Origin: Candidatus Shapirobacteria bacterium
GTDB taxonomy: Bacteria > Patescibacteriota > Microgenomatia > UBA12405 > BS750m-G30
Assembly (NCBI GenBank): GCA_016783425.1
Contig: JADHWP010000003.1
Coordinates: forward strand, 1 to 41,320
Length of the DNA: 41,320 nucleotides
Direction of reading: 5' to 3'
Shown: positions 8,898 to 18,218 of the stretch, piece after piece
How the letters are laid out: each line of letters starts with the position of its first letter
Position numbering within the stretch: the stretch's first letter is position 1
Notes under the pieces: model-generated
What the model saw: the letters and a program-made list of their open reading frames with translations, nothing else
The model's database searches: none
What the model was told of the DNA's origin: nothing
Made by a program: the position numbers and the translations under genes

Positions 8898-9162
8898 CTT
8901 TTCTTTGCTTTCGCTGCCAACTCTTAATATCAGCCACTTTTTTCCAGCCGCTTTTGCTTTTAGAAACGCTTCCTATTACGGCCTCAGCAATTAAATCCAA
9001 ATCACTTCTCTCAACCATATCTAAAACCATTCTCAAAACAGCGGCTTTGCGCAAATATTGGCTTAAACTCTCCTTTGTTAAAATTCTTTCAGCCTCAATA
9101 AGAGATCTCAATTGGGGGGAGAGGGAAATCTGAGTTCGTTGGGAATAAATAGATTGTTTCAT
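8875..9162 (-). CDS. VapB-like antitoxin, probable ribbon-helix-helix
   Basis: RTQISLSPQLRSLIEAERILTKESLSQYLRKAAVLRMV; overlaps the PIN gene start. Confidence 0.7.
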   Translation of the reverse strand: MKQSIYSQRTQISLSPQLRSLIEAERILTKESLSQYLRKAAVLRMVLDMVERSDLDLIAEAVIGSVSKSKSGWKKVADIKSWQRKQRKDENRHRS

Positions 9163-9165
9163 AAT

Positions 9166-9201
9166 TGATGTAACAATAACACATCATTTATAAAATGTCA
9201 A
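9166..9201 (-). promoter_or_regulatory. Promoter/putative operator of second VapBC module
   Basis: Reverse strand TTGACA (9201-9196), 17-bp spacer, TATTGT (9178-9173); inverted repeat TGATGT (9166-9171)/ACATCA (9181-9186). Confidence 0.6.
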
Positions 9202-9202
9202 G

Positions 9203-9589
9203 CTAAAAACCCCTTCCCTTTTTAAAAGTTCCTCTTGGCTGATAAAGGCGTTGAAAATGTTTTACTCGCTTAACCCTTTCATTGGCTTTAGTTAAATTCA
9301 TCGCCTCATTATGGGCAATCCGGTAGTAGATCCAGGAAGAAAACTTTTTTTTGACTTTAAAACCGTGGAGGTTCACAAAGGCCTTGATAAAGGTTTGTTG
9401 GACCGCATCAGCCGCCAAATTTTCATCGCCAATTAAATAGGCTACATAGCGAATTAATTTTTCCTGATACCGAACCACAATTTCCCGATACAGTTCCTGA
9501 TTTGCATTCCTGACTAAAATCACTACCTCCTCGTCACTTAAAGCCTGGAGGTTCTTGCTCATCCCTAATTGTAATACATTTTTTTTCAA
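9203..9589 (-). CDS. Sigma-70/ECF-like protein containing region 2 only
   Basis: LSDEEVVILVRNANQELYREIVVRYQEKLIRYVAYLIGDENLAADAVQQTFIKAFVNLHGF...FSSWIYYRIAHNEAMN; stops before any region 4. Confidence 0.75.
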   Translation of the reverse strand: MKKNVLQLGMSKNLQALSDEEVVILVRNANQELYREIVVRYQEKLIRYVAYLIGDENLAADAVQQTFIKAFVNLHGFKVKKKFSSWIYYRIAHNEAMNLTKANERVKRVKHFQRLYQPRGTFKKGRGF

Positions 9590-9598
9590 ATATTTCTT

Positions 9599-9985
9599 TC
9601 AATAATGGTGCTCTTTTTCTTCAGCGGCCATCGCTTGAGCGCGGGTTACGTGCACTGTTCCTTTCGGATGATTAGGCGGAGAGTAAATAGTATAAAGTTT
9701 TAAATCTGCGCTTCCGGTATTAATTATATTGTGCTCGGCTCCAGCCGGCACAATAACTGCGTCTCCGTCGCCAACCGCATACTCCTGCCCATCAGTAACT
9801 ACTTTTCCCTGCCCGGCTTCAAACCGAAAAAATTGATCCACATGATCGTGAACCTCCGTCCCAATATCCTCCCCAACTTTTAAGCACATTAGCACTAGCT
9901 GGGCGTGCTTACCGGTAAATAAAACTTGGCGGAAATTACTATTTTCTAAGGTATCTTTTTCAATTTTTGAATAAAATCCACTCAT
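9599..9985 (-). CDS. Cupin domain protein
   Basis: VGEDIGTEVHDHVDQFFRFEAGQGKVV...GDAVIVPAGAEHNIINTG; start placed at ATG after GGAGGTGAAAAA. Confidence 0.85.
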   Translation of the reverse strand: MSGFYSKIEKDTLENSNFRQVLFTGKHAQLVLMCLKVGEDIGTEVHDHVDQFFRFEAGQGKVVTDGQEYAVGDGDAVIVPAGAEHNIINTGSADLKLYTIYSPPNHPKGTVHVTRAQAMAAEEKEHHY

Positions 9986-10195
9986 TTTTTCACCTCCTTT
10001 TTTTATTAGCTTTTTAATCATAAATTAATTATATAAACTAGGTTTGCGTAAATGCAACTACATGATTTTTCCTTCCCCCCTACAACCCAGATTCAACTTT
10101 TTATCGTTAGTCATTTTTTATATTTTACCACAAATCCCTAGCCCTCTAAACAAAACTCGAACCGTCAAGATAAAAAGTGTAGAATAGGCCATTCG

Positions 10196-11860
10196 ATGAA
10201 AGGCAAAGTAACGACCATTAAAATCGTGGGGCCGGCGGGGTTGGGGATTAAAACCAGCGGGCTACTTCTTTCCCATATTCTTCTTGAGCAAGGATATAGT
10301 GTTCATGATTACAGCGAATACCCTTCTTTAATCCGCGGCGGCCACAATACCTATCAACTTTCCTTTTCAAGCACTGAAGTAAAAGCCCCTTTTTACCAAG
10401 TTAATCTTCTTTTTTCCTTAGCCAAAAATCATTTTCAACCTCATTTAGCCGAGATGAAAAGTAAAAGCTTAATTTTTTCCGACGAGCAAAATCCAAAGGT
10501 AAAATACCTTCCCTTAGAAAAATTAGCTAAAAAGGCCGGTAATCCGGTCTTTAAAAATACTATTTGCTTGGGAGTAGCAGTTTTCCTTTTAGATTTAAAT
10601 TATTCCAAAAGTCAAAAAACCCTGAAAAACTTCTTTCCTAAAAAAGTAAAAGAAAATCTCAAAGCCTTTCAGCTAGGCTATGAATATGCCAGTAAAAACT
10701 ACTCCTCGCTCAAACTAAAAATAGACAGACTTAAAAATAAAAAAGGGCTCACTTTTAACGACGGCAACGAAGCTTTTGGGTGGGGCTTTTTGAAAGGCAG
10801 GGGAGATTTTTATGCCGCTTACCCGATGACCCCTTCCACCGGCACCCTTCATTTCCTAGCCGCTAAAGCTAAAGAGTATAAAATTAATGTTCGCCACGCG
10901 GAAGATGAAATTGGGGTAGCAAACATGGCCGCGGGAGCCGCTTTTGCCGGCGCGCGTTCAGCCGTGGGTACTTCCGGCGGAGGCTTTGCTTTAATGAGTG
11001 AGTGCATTTCTTTTTGCGGTATTACCGAAATCGGAATGGTTTTTTATTTGGTCCAACGGGTCGGGCCGGCTACGGGTATGCCCACTTGGACTGCCCAGGG
11101 AGATTTACTTTTCTATGTTTTTTCCGGACACGGTGAATTTCCGAAAATAGTTTTAGCTCCCGGGGACCAAGAAGAAAGTTTTGAATTTGGCTGGAAGGCT
11201 TTAAATTTAGCGGAAAACCTGCAAACACCAATAATCGTTATTTCTGATAAATTTTTGGGCGAATCAAGTAAAACCACTCCTGATTTTAATCAAGAAAAGC
11301 CAACTATTAACCGAGGCAAACTTTTGGATAAAAAAATTTTCAAGGGCTTTGCCCGCTATGAGACAAAGTACGCCTGCGGCCGCTCTTATCGAACCATTCC
11401 GGGAGTAAAAGGAGGAGAGTTTTTGGCCAACAGCTATGAACACGATAAACAAGGATTTTCAACCGAAGATCCGCAAAAAGCCACGCAAATGATGGAAAAA
11501 AGAATGCGCAAGTTAAAGACCGCTTTAAGAATCACTCCCAAGCCCCAGCTCTATGGACCGAAAAACTATCAGCGTTTAATTATTAGCTGGGGCTCGACCA
11601 AAGGCCCTATTTTGGAAGCAATGAAACTAGCTGGTGACCAGAAACTTGCCTTTTTACAAATCCGAACTCTGTGGCCCTTACATTCGGAAGTTAAAAAATT
11701 AATAAACCAGGCCAAAAAAATAATTATCATTGAAAATAATCAAACCAGCCAACTGACCACCTTGCTTAAAGCCCAGTTTGATTTCAAACCAACCAAAAAA
11801 ATATTAAAATTTAATGGCCGGCCCTTTTTCCCGGAGGAATTATATGAGCAATTTAAGTAA
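10196..11860 (+). CDS. korA: 2-oxoacid:acceptor (ferredoxin) oxidoreductase, fused gamma-alpha subunit
   Basis: GPAGLGIKTSGLLLSHILLEQGY...YSEYPSLIRGGHNTYQLSFS (gamma) then FYAAYPMTPSTGTLHFLA...RHAEDEIGVANMAAGAAFAGARSAVGTSGGGFALM (alpha). Confidence 0.9.
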   Translation: MKGKVTTIKIVGPAGLGIKTSGLLLSHILLEQGYSVHDYSEYPSLIRGGHNTYQLSFSSTEVKAPFYQVNLLFSLAKNHFQPHLAEMKSKSLIFSDEQNPKVKYLPLEKLAKKAGNPVFKNTICLGVAVFLLDLNYSKSQKTLKNFFPKKVKENLKAFQLGYEYASKNYSSLKLKIDRLKNKKGLTFNDGNEAFGWGFLKGRGDFYAAYPMTPSTGTLHFLAAKAKEYKINVRHAEDEIGVANMAAGAAFAGARSAVGTSGGGFALMSECISFCGITEIGMVFYLVQRVGPATGMPTWTAQGDLLFYVFSGHGEFPKIVLAPGDQEESFEFGWKALNLAENLQTPIIVISDKFLGESSKTTPDFNQEKPTINRGKLLDKKIFKGFARYETKYACGRSYRTIPGVKGGEFLANSYEHDKQGFSTEDPQKATQMMEKRMRKLKTALRITPKPQLYGPKNYQRLIISWGSTKGPILEAMKLAGDQKLAFLQIRTLWPLHSEVKKLINQAKKIIIIENNQTSQLTTLLKAQFDFKPTKKILKFNGRPFFPEELYEQFK

Positions 11861-12473
11861 ATACCAGACCGGTAAAATCCCCACCTGGTGCTCAGGTTGT
11901 GGTAATTTTTTACTCATAAGCGGATTACAAAAATGCTTTGCTGATCAAAATATTGATACAGAGAATATAGTTGCTGTTTATGACATTGGCTGTGCCGGCA
12001 ATATGGCGGACTTTATTCACGCTTATGGCCTTCACACTCTGCACGGCCGAGTAGTTCCGGTAGCGATGGGAGTCAAGCTTTATAATCCTAAATTAACGGT
12101 TCTTTGTATTGGCGGGGACGGCGGAATTTACGGCGAGGGCTTAAACCATTTGATTACCGCCGCCAGAGCCAATATTGATCTTAAGGTTTTTGTTTCCAAT
12201 AATTTTCTTTACTCTTTAACCACCGGCCAAACTTCACCTACCACCCCATATCAAGCGAAAACCAAATCCACTCCCCAAGGTTCACCGCTTATTCCTTTAA
12301 GAGCAATTGAGTTAATAAAAAAAGTGAATCCAAAAGTTTTCGCCAAAACGGCGACTAACCAAAAACCAAAAGAACTTTTTGCCAAGATAAAACAAGCAAT
12401 GGAATTTAAAGGATTTGCCTTACTGGATATTGAAACTGAGTGCGTCGCCTTTGGTAAGCAGCTAAAACAATAG
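11844..12473 (+). CDS. korB: 2-oxoacid:ferredoxin oxidoreductase beta subunit
   Basis: PTWCSGCGNFLLISGLQ...DIGCAGNM...GDGGIYGEGLNHLITAARANIDLKVFVSNNFLYSLTTGQTSPTTPYQAKTKSTPQG; SD GGAGG. Confidence 0.92.
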   Translation: MSNLSKYQTGKIPTWCSGCGNFLLISGLQKCFADQNIDTENIVAVYDIGCAGNMADFIHAYGLHTLHGRVVPVAMGVKLYNPKLTVLCIGGDGGIYGEGLNHLITAARANIDLKVFVSNNFLYSLTTGQTSPTTPYQAKTKSTPQGSPLIPLRAIELIKKVNPKVFAKTATNQKPKELFAKIKQAMEFKGFALLDIETECVAFGKQLKQ

Positions 12474-12474
12474 C

Positions 12475-13365
12475 CTAATAAACCTTCTTTTTAACTCGCT
12501 TTTTGATATACCAAATGATTAGCAGTAAGGGTAGCCAGGCAATAGCATAAACGCCCAACCAAATACCCAGGGTCCCCACACTTCTAAAGGTTTTAATTAA
12601 CGAACGGGTCGCTTGCTTAAAAATCGCTTGCGGGCGCCAGGGTTGAGCGGGCGCAAAAGGCAAAGCCAGCTCATCAGTAGAAAGATAAACGGTTATTTTC
12701 ACGCTTTGCGCACTTTTTTCCAAATAATCTGCCCGGCCTTTTAGTGAATCAATTTGTTCTTGAAGCGAAATGATTTGCCGCTGAACTTCCAAAATATCCT
12801 GCACGCTAACCGCGCTCTCCAAAATCTCTTCAAATTTCAGTTTAGTTTTTTGTAAAGTAGCAATTCTTGCTTCAAGATCAACAAACTGATCAGTAACGTC
12901 CCGGCCGCTTAAACTTTCCGAAACTACCCGTACTCCCAAGCCCCGGAAATAGTCCAAAGCTTCATTAAGCTTACTTTCCGGAACTCGAACGGTAACGTTG
13001 CCACTATCTACTCCCAAAGGAGAATCAAGATAAGAGTCAACCATATAGCCTCCTAACTCTTCTGCTTTGGCGATAATCATTTTTTGGATCTCACGCACAT
13101 TTTTTACCAAAAGAGACATCCAAGAATTTTGAATTACCAGCCGCTCCTCAACCTCCAAATTCGGCGCCGCCTCCTGATAAATTCCGCCCCGACCCAGAGA
13201 AAGATCAGCCATGGGAGCCAAGCCTGTTTTGGCTGATTCTAAAGAAGAATAATTAGAAACTAAAGTCCGGGGAATCGGAGCACCACCTCTTAAAAGCAAA
13301 GCTGTCAAACCCACAATCAGTAAAAGCTGCCAATTTTTCCTTATCCAAAGTTGAACTCTACTCAT
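12475..13365 (-). CDS. DUF4349 domain protein, membrane-anchored
   Basis: GGYMVDSYLDSPLGVDSGNVTVRVPESKLNEALDYFRGLGVRVVSESLSGRDVTDQFVDLEARIATLQ; C-terminal TM. Confidence 0.85.
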   Translation of the reverse strand: MSRVQLWIRKNWQLLLIVGLTALLLRGGAPIPRTLVSNYSSLESAKTGLAPMADLSLGRGGIYQEAAPNLEVEERLVIQNSWMSLLVKNVREIQKMIIAKAEELGGYMVDSYLDSPLGVDSGNVTVRVPESKLNEALDYFRGLGVRVVSESLSGRDVTDQFVDLEARIATLQKTKLKFEEILESAVSVQDILEVQRQIISLQEQIDSLKGRADYLEKSAQSVKITVYLSTDELALPFAPAQPWRPQAIFKQATRSLIKTFRSVGTLGIWLGVYAIAWLPLLLIIWYIKKRVKKKVY

Positions 13366-13402
13366 CCCTTTAATATCTCACACCCAAAACTACTTTGCAA
13401 AT

Positions 13403-14257
13403 TTAAATATCTTCCATCACGGGCTCATCTTCAACAAATTCCGCAGGCAAACCAAGTTTTTTGAAATAATCAACCATAGCCATGCAGGCAAATTTTTCGG
13501 TCGAATAATGGGTTCCGCCCAAAATATTGATTTTATGCTTTTCAGCAAACTCATGGGCTTTTTTAGAAAAGTCATTTTTTAAAGCTACGCCAGTTACAAA
13601 AACATTTACCCCTTCTTTGGTAATCTTTTCCAGCATTTCAACCTCATTGCCGCCGCCAGTAATCAGGGCAACAACCCCATTTTTTATTTCATCATCACCA
13701 TATTTATACAAACTAACCCCATGGCCTACCGCAAACTCAAATTTTTCCTTTACCTCATAAACAGTTGCTAAATTGGTTTTTCCAAAAACTCCATACAAAG
13801 AGCCAAAATAAGGAGCAAAAGCCTTTTCCGGCTTTATCCCAAGAACTTTTGCTAAACTAACACTGGTTGAATAATCGCCAAAATTATCCAAAGGCACATG
13901 AAGGTTGTAAATAGAAATTCTTTTGTTTTTAAATTGCCGTAATAAGTCTCTGTCCATCTGCTGAAAAACTTCAGGCGCTTTTCTGATATCCCAAATAGAG
14001 GGATGGTGAACAAAAAGCATTGCGTCACAAGTACCACCAATCAAAATTTTTTGCATAACTTTTTTTGAAGGAAAAACAGCCGTGTAAACTTTATTTATCT
14101 TATTGGCAAAATCACAAACCAAGCCCATTGATCTTTTTTTAAAATTATCGCAAAGAAAATCAGCCACAGAATCCATATGCTGTGCCCATTCATCACTCAT
14201 TTTCGGAGTAATAAAATCTTTCTCAAGCTGTTGATATAATTGAGTTATTTTCATCAC
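13403..14257 (-). CDS. Nif3-like dinuclear metal-centre protein
   Basis: LFVHHPSIWD, YNLHVPLDNFGDYSTSVSLAKVLGI, GGTHYSTEKFACMAMVDYF. Confidence 0.85.
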   Translation of the reverse strand: MMKITQLYQQLEKDFITPKMSDEWAQHMDSVADFLCDNFKKRSMGLVCDFANKINKVYTAVFPSKKVMQKILIGGTCDAMLFVHHPSIWDIRKAPEVFQQMDRDLLRQFKNKRISIYNLHVPLDNFGDYSTSVSLAKVLGIKPEKAFAPYFGSLYGVFGKTNLATVYEVKEKFEFAVGHGVSLYKYGDDEIKNGVVALITGGGNEVEMLEKITKEGVNVFVTGVALKNDFSKKAHEFAEKHKINILGGTHYSTEKFACMAMVDYFKKLGLPAEFVEDEPVMEDI

Positions 14258-14303
14258 AATGTTTTGATTTTACTTTCAAACAAAGAGTGTGTCAATATAA
14301 AAT

Positions 14304-15128
14304 GTGAGACTGGGAGCTCATTTATCCATTGCGGAGGGAATTGAAAACGCTTTAAAAGACGCTAAAACCATTGGCGCTAATACTTTACAAATCTTTTCCG
14401 GCTCACCCAGAAGCTGGGAATTTCTAAAAAGAAGCAGTATAGAGCTGAAGAGATTTAGAGATTTAGCTAAAAAAAATGATGTTTCCCCCATCTTCGTTCA
14501 CGCTAAATACTTAGTTAATTTATCCAGTCAAGACCCTCAAATCAGGCAAAAATCAATTAATTCTTTAATCGAAGATTTAGATTTTTGCCAAAAAACAGGA
14601 GCCAGCGGAGTTATTTTTCATCCTCATCCCCAAAATTTATCTTTGCTAACCAAAAGCATTGAGAAAGTACTAGCCTCTACCCCAAAATCTACTTATTTAA
14701 TTTTGGAAAACTCGGCCCAGATAAAACTGGAAAAAATAGGAGAGATTATTAAAGTTATCAAAAACAGCCGTTTAAAATTTTGTTTGGATACGGCCCACGC
14801 TTATCAAGCCGGATATGATTTGGCCAAGGAAAAAGGAGTTAAGAAAGTTTTTGGGATTATTAAGACTAAAATCGGCTTTGAACGCTGGGTGGTTATTCAC
14901 GCCAACGACTCCAAAACCGACCTTGGCTCTCGTCACGATCAACACGAGAATATTGCCCAAGGGAAACTAGGGGCCTTACCGTTTACCATCCTTCTTCAAC
15001 ATCCAGTTTCCAAAAAACTACCATTTATTTTGGAAACTCCGGCGATCAGAACCGAGAGCTTGCCGGGCGGCATTAAAAATTTAAATACTTTAAGAAAATT
15101 AAGCCAGGTCAACTGGCACGTGATATAA
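14304..15128 (+). CDS. nfo: Endonuclease IV (deoxyribonuclease IV)
   Basis: RLGAHLSIAEGIENALKDAKTIGANTLQIFSGSPRSW...LILENSAQ...FCLDTAHAYQAGYDL...HANDSKTDLGSRHDQHENIAQGKLG; GTG start. Confidence 0.95.
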   Translation: MRLGAHLSIAEGIENALKDAKTIGANTLQIFSGSPRSWEFLKRSSIELKRFRDLAKKNDVSPIFVHAKYLVNLSSQDPQIRQKSINSLIEDLDFCQKTGASGVIFHPHPQNLSLLTKSIEKVLASTPKSTYLILENSAQIKLEKIGEIIKVIKNSRLKFCLDTAHAYQAGYDLAKEKGVKKVFGIIKTKIGFERWVVIHANDSKTDLGSRHDQHENIAQGKLGALPFTILLQHPVSKKLPFILETPAIRTESLPGGIKNLNTLRKLSQVNWHVI

Positions 15129-15137
15129 TTTAGTATT

Positions 15138-15214
15138 GGGCGGTTAGCTCAGTTGGCTAGAGCGTTTCTTTGACGTAGAAAAGGTCACAGGTTCGAGTCC
15201 TGTACCGCCCACCA
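15138..15214 (+). tRNA. tRNA-Val (anticodon GAC), CCA encoded
   Basis: GGGCGGT/ACCGCCC acceptor, TTTCT-TTGACGT-AGAAA anticodon arm, ACAGG-TTCGAGT-CCTGT T arm, ACCA 3' end. Confidence 0.96.
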
Positions 15215-15458
15215 CAAACCTGAATCTCTTGAAGCCCTCACTCTTTCCAAAAAGTCGGCTCGAACAGTCCCGCAAAGCGGGACTAAAAGAGAAAAGAAAA
15301 ATTTAAAAAGAGCAAAAATCAAAAAGGCAATCTGATAAAATTATCTTGGCTGTCCAAAATTAGAATTGCGTACGGTTTAAATTTAACGCATTTTTATTGA
15401 AAAATGTAAGAGGTTTTGATAAAATAATTTACAACTCTCAAAAAGGAGGTAATGAAGT

Positions 15459-15701
15459 ATGTTAATAGACATAAGTGGCTGGATCGGGATGGTGTTAATT
15501 TTAGTAGCATATTATTTAGTCTCAGGTAAAAAGGTAACCGAAGAAGCAAAGTCTTATCAGCTTTTGAATCTCTTTGGAGCAATAGGGATTGTGGTGAATA
15601 CTTACTTTTACCGAGCGTGGCCGGCGATGACATTAAATATAGTCTGGGCTTTGATAGCATTGAAAACTCTACTCTTAAGAGAACGAAAGAGCTTAAGCTA
15701 A
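15459..15701 (+). CDS. Small membrane protein, CBU_0592-like
   Basis: SGWIGMVLILVAYYLVSGKKVTEEAKSYQLLNLFGAIGIVVNTYFYRAWPAMTLNIVWALIAL; SD AAAGGAGGT; TTGAAA-17-TAAAAT promoter. Confidence 0.75.
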   Translation: MLIDISGWIGMVLILVAYYLVSGKKVTEEAKSYQLLNLFGAIGIVVNTYFYRAWPAMTLNIVWALIALKTLLLRERKSLS

Positions 15702-15714
15702 ACGAGAAGAAATT

Positions 15715-16047
15715 ATGGCCAATCCTGAAATACCAGAAACAATCTATCTTGGTTATGATCCCAAAGAAGGAAGAAAAGTTCCTCCGAGGGAATTATTAAT
15801 AAGTGTCCATCGGAACGAGTTACATCGTCTTAGAATGATAATGGATACTAAACTATGTGATGAACTCGATACTCTTGAAAGAGTTTTGGACGAAATCAGA
15901 CTACGAGGTCCTGTTACACTGCCTGGTGGACAGAAAGTGCGGGTTGATTGGGGAAGCCTTGGTATTTTAACAGCTATAGTTACGAGACAATTAACTCCAT
16001 TGCAAGTCACGGAATTAATAAATAAACGCCTTGAGGAAGTCACTTAA
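15715..16047 (+). CDS. Hypothetical protein
   Basis: 110-aa ORF co-directional with upstream gene. Confidence 0.55.
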   Translation: MANPEIPETIYLGYDPKEGRKVPPRELLISVHRNELHRLRMIMDTKLCDELDTLERVLDEIRLRGPVTLPGGQKVRVDWGSLGILTAIVTRQLTPLQVTELINKRLEEVT

Positions 16048-16140
16048 AAGACAAAAATAGTTTTTGCCTTGCAAAAACTAAAGAATTGCGTGCAATATTT
16101 GCCCGTAAGGCAAAAAGGAAAAAGCGAGGGCTAATGAGAG

Positions 16141-16482
16141 TTAAAGACTGTGAGATTTTACCAGTGTTTTCTTAGAGGCTCTTTTTTCCAACTCCTCCAT
16201 TGTTTCTAAAAAAGCTTTTTCTAAATTAACTCCGTATTTCTCGGCAATGATAATTAAACACCAAAGGCAATCAGCTAATTCGTGCTTCATTTTCTCATCC
16301 ACATCTTTAACTTCTCTTAAACCATCCTTGGCCATGGTTAGCTTAACTAAAGCGCCTACGTCTGCCGCCAAAGCTTTAGCATATTCTCCCCGATGCCATT
16401 CTTTCCCCAGTCTTTTTTTATCTGATTGAGCATATAGCTTCCAAATCCCTTTTGTTCTTTTAATTATGTCTTCAAATTCCAT
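16141..16482 (-). CDS. MazG-like nucleotide pyrophosphohydrolase
   Basis: KHELADCLWCLIIIAEKYGVNLEKAFLETMEELEKR. Confidence 0.8.
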   Translation of the reverse strand: MEFEDIIKRTKGIWKLYAQSDKKRLGKEWHRGEYAKALAADVGALVKLTMAKDGLREVKDVDEKMKHELADCLWCLIIIAEKYGVNLEKAFLETMEELEKRASKKTLVKSHSL

Positions 16483-16523
16483 GTTTTAATTTTAACACAA
16501 TTCGCCCAAGGGGCAAGAAAAAT

Positions 16524-17318
16524 TCAGCTACTTGCCGAGGTGTATTTTTTTAAGGAGAAAAACCAGAACTTTAAAGAAAAATAAGAAGCTAAAATCCCAA
16601 CTAAAAGGCTAAAAATTATAGCCATTGGGTTCAACAAACCCAGCAAAGCCTTGGCGGGAACAGTAATTAAAACAATAACCGGAACAACAAAGGTTAAGGC
16701 TATCCTTACTCCTTTGCCATAAATATCAGTGGGAAACCGAGCCATACCAGTTAAGTCCCGATAAATCCAAACTAAGTGATCAATTTTAGTAGTCAATACG
16801 CAAACACTACAAACTAAAAGATGAAAAGCAAAACCAACTAAAGTGCTGTTTATCAGCAGGAGTAAAAATAAAGCAAAACTTAATGACGAGGCTAATAATT
16901 GATGAGTAAAAATATACCAAATAGTAAAAATTAAAAGCGGAAGCAAAGTAATTAAATCCAAAATATCGGTCCAGCCGAAAAGGGGCCGAAAAAAAGAAGG
17001 CAGGGGCTTCAATAAATCTAAATCATAATTACCAGAAACAACCGAAAAACGAAAAATATAAACCCCCCGGAATAAAAACTGAATAATAATATCAACAATG
17101 TTGAAAACTAAATAAAACAAAATTACTTGCTCTTTTGAATAACCCGCTAAAGAGCCAACTCCGGACAAAACGGAAAATAGAAAAATAAAAAAGAAGAAAA
17201 AGCGGATTATTTTACCAATAAGAAAAAGAAAGCCGCCCTTAGTGGTAATCAATTGCGATTGAGCTGCAATTCCCGCCATTTTTAACCAAACTCTTAAAAA
17301 TCTTTTCATTTCTTTCAA
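16524..17318 (-). CDS. ABC-2 type permease
   Basis: Six-TM-like hydrophobic pattern; GNYDLDLLKPLPSFFRPLFGW as in ABC-2 family (DUF990-like) permeases. Confidence 0.75.
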   Translation of the reverse strand: MKEMKRFLRVWLKMAGIAAQSQLITTKGGFLFLIGKIIRFFFFFIFLFSVLSGVGSLAGYSKEQVILFYLVFNIVDIIIQFLFRGVYIFRFSVVSGNYDLDLLKPLPSFFRPLFGWTDILDLITLLPLLIFTIWYIFTHQLLASSLSFALFLLLLINSTLVGFAFHLLVCSVCVLTTKIDHLVWIYRDLTGMARFPTDIYGKGVRIALTFVVPVIVLITVPAKALLGLLNPMAIIFSLLVGILASYFSLKFWFFSLKKYTSASS

Positions 17319-18115
17319 TTACCGGCGGCGGCATAGCGCTTCAGGCCTCGCTGCCAAACTTTATTCCTTAAATACCAAATTAAAACTATCCAAAAACTCA
17401 AAATCCCCATGATTTTAAAGCTTTCTCCCAGGCCAACAGTCTGATTCCAAATTTTTAAAGGAAAATAAATTAAATAGGGAAAAGGAGTTAAACTAAAAAT
17501 ATTAGTCAAAACTTTTGGTAAAACATCTAGGGGAAAATAAACCCCGGCCATAAACTCCAAAAAAACAATCCCAAAAAGCCAACGAGGGGCCCAAACTTCT
17601 TCAATCCAAAAAGCTAAACAAGAAGAAAGAGTACCAATTAAAAAATATAAAAGAACGGATAAGGCCACCACTAGGAAAAACAGTAAATAAGCACTTAGCT
17701 GATGGGGGACATAAAAATCCAAGCCAAGAAGCTTAACTAGCAAGAAAATCTCAAAAACAACAAAAATGATATCCAGGGCCTTAGCCGCTAAATCCCGAGA
17801 AAAAAAATAACGAAAAACATCAATCGGCTTTATTAACCACTGGCTTAAATGACTTTGAACTATGGCTCCAGGCAGATCATCAAAACTGCGAGAACTCAAA
17901 ACAACCCCCCGCAAAAAAGCTACCCCAATAACATAAGCCAGCATTTGAGACTGATTATAACCAAAAAGAGTTTCTTTGCTGGTATAAATTGCTTGCCAAA
18001 AAAAAACCAAGGTTAGGAAAAAAATAAAACTGCGAAAGCGCCAAAGAATAAAATTAAGCCGGTAAACAAAATAGTCTTGAAGGGTAAGCTTAAAAACCAA
18101 CCAATATTTTTTCAC
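17315..18115 (-). CDS. ABC-2 type permease
   Basis: GAIVQSHLSQWLIKPIDVFRYFFSRDLAAKALD...FWIEEVWAPRWLFGIVFLEFMAGVYFPLDVLP. Confidence 0.8.
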   Translation of the reverse strand: MKKYWLVFKLTLQDYFVYRLNFILWRFRSFIFFLTLVFFWQAIYTSKETLFGYNQSQMLAYVIGVAFLRGVVLSSRSFDDLPGAIVQSHLSQWLIKPIDVFRYFFSRDLAAKALDIIFVVFEIFLLVKLLGLDFYVPHQLSAYLLFFLVVALSVLLYFLIGTLSSCLAFWIEEVWAPRWLFGIVFLEFMAGVYFPLDVLPKVLTNIFSLTPFPYLIYFPLKIWNQTVGLGESFKIMGILSFWIVLIWYLRNKVWQRGLKRYAAAGN

Positions 18116-18218
18116 TTTAATACATTTCTCACAATAACTTAAATAAGCTATTAGTTTGCCTGCTAGTTTATATTATAATAGAAAACTAGTGGTAAATAAC
18201 AAAGTAATAAAATAAAAA

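Noticed and set aside
15271-15289. AGTCCCGC/GCGGGACT hairpin as terminator of tRNA-Val
   Set aside because: Strong stem but no T-run downstream on the + strand; more like another REP-type palindrome
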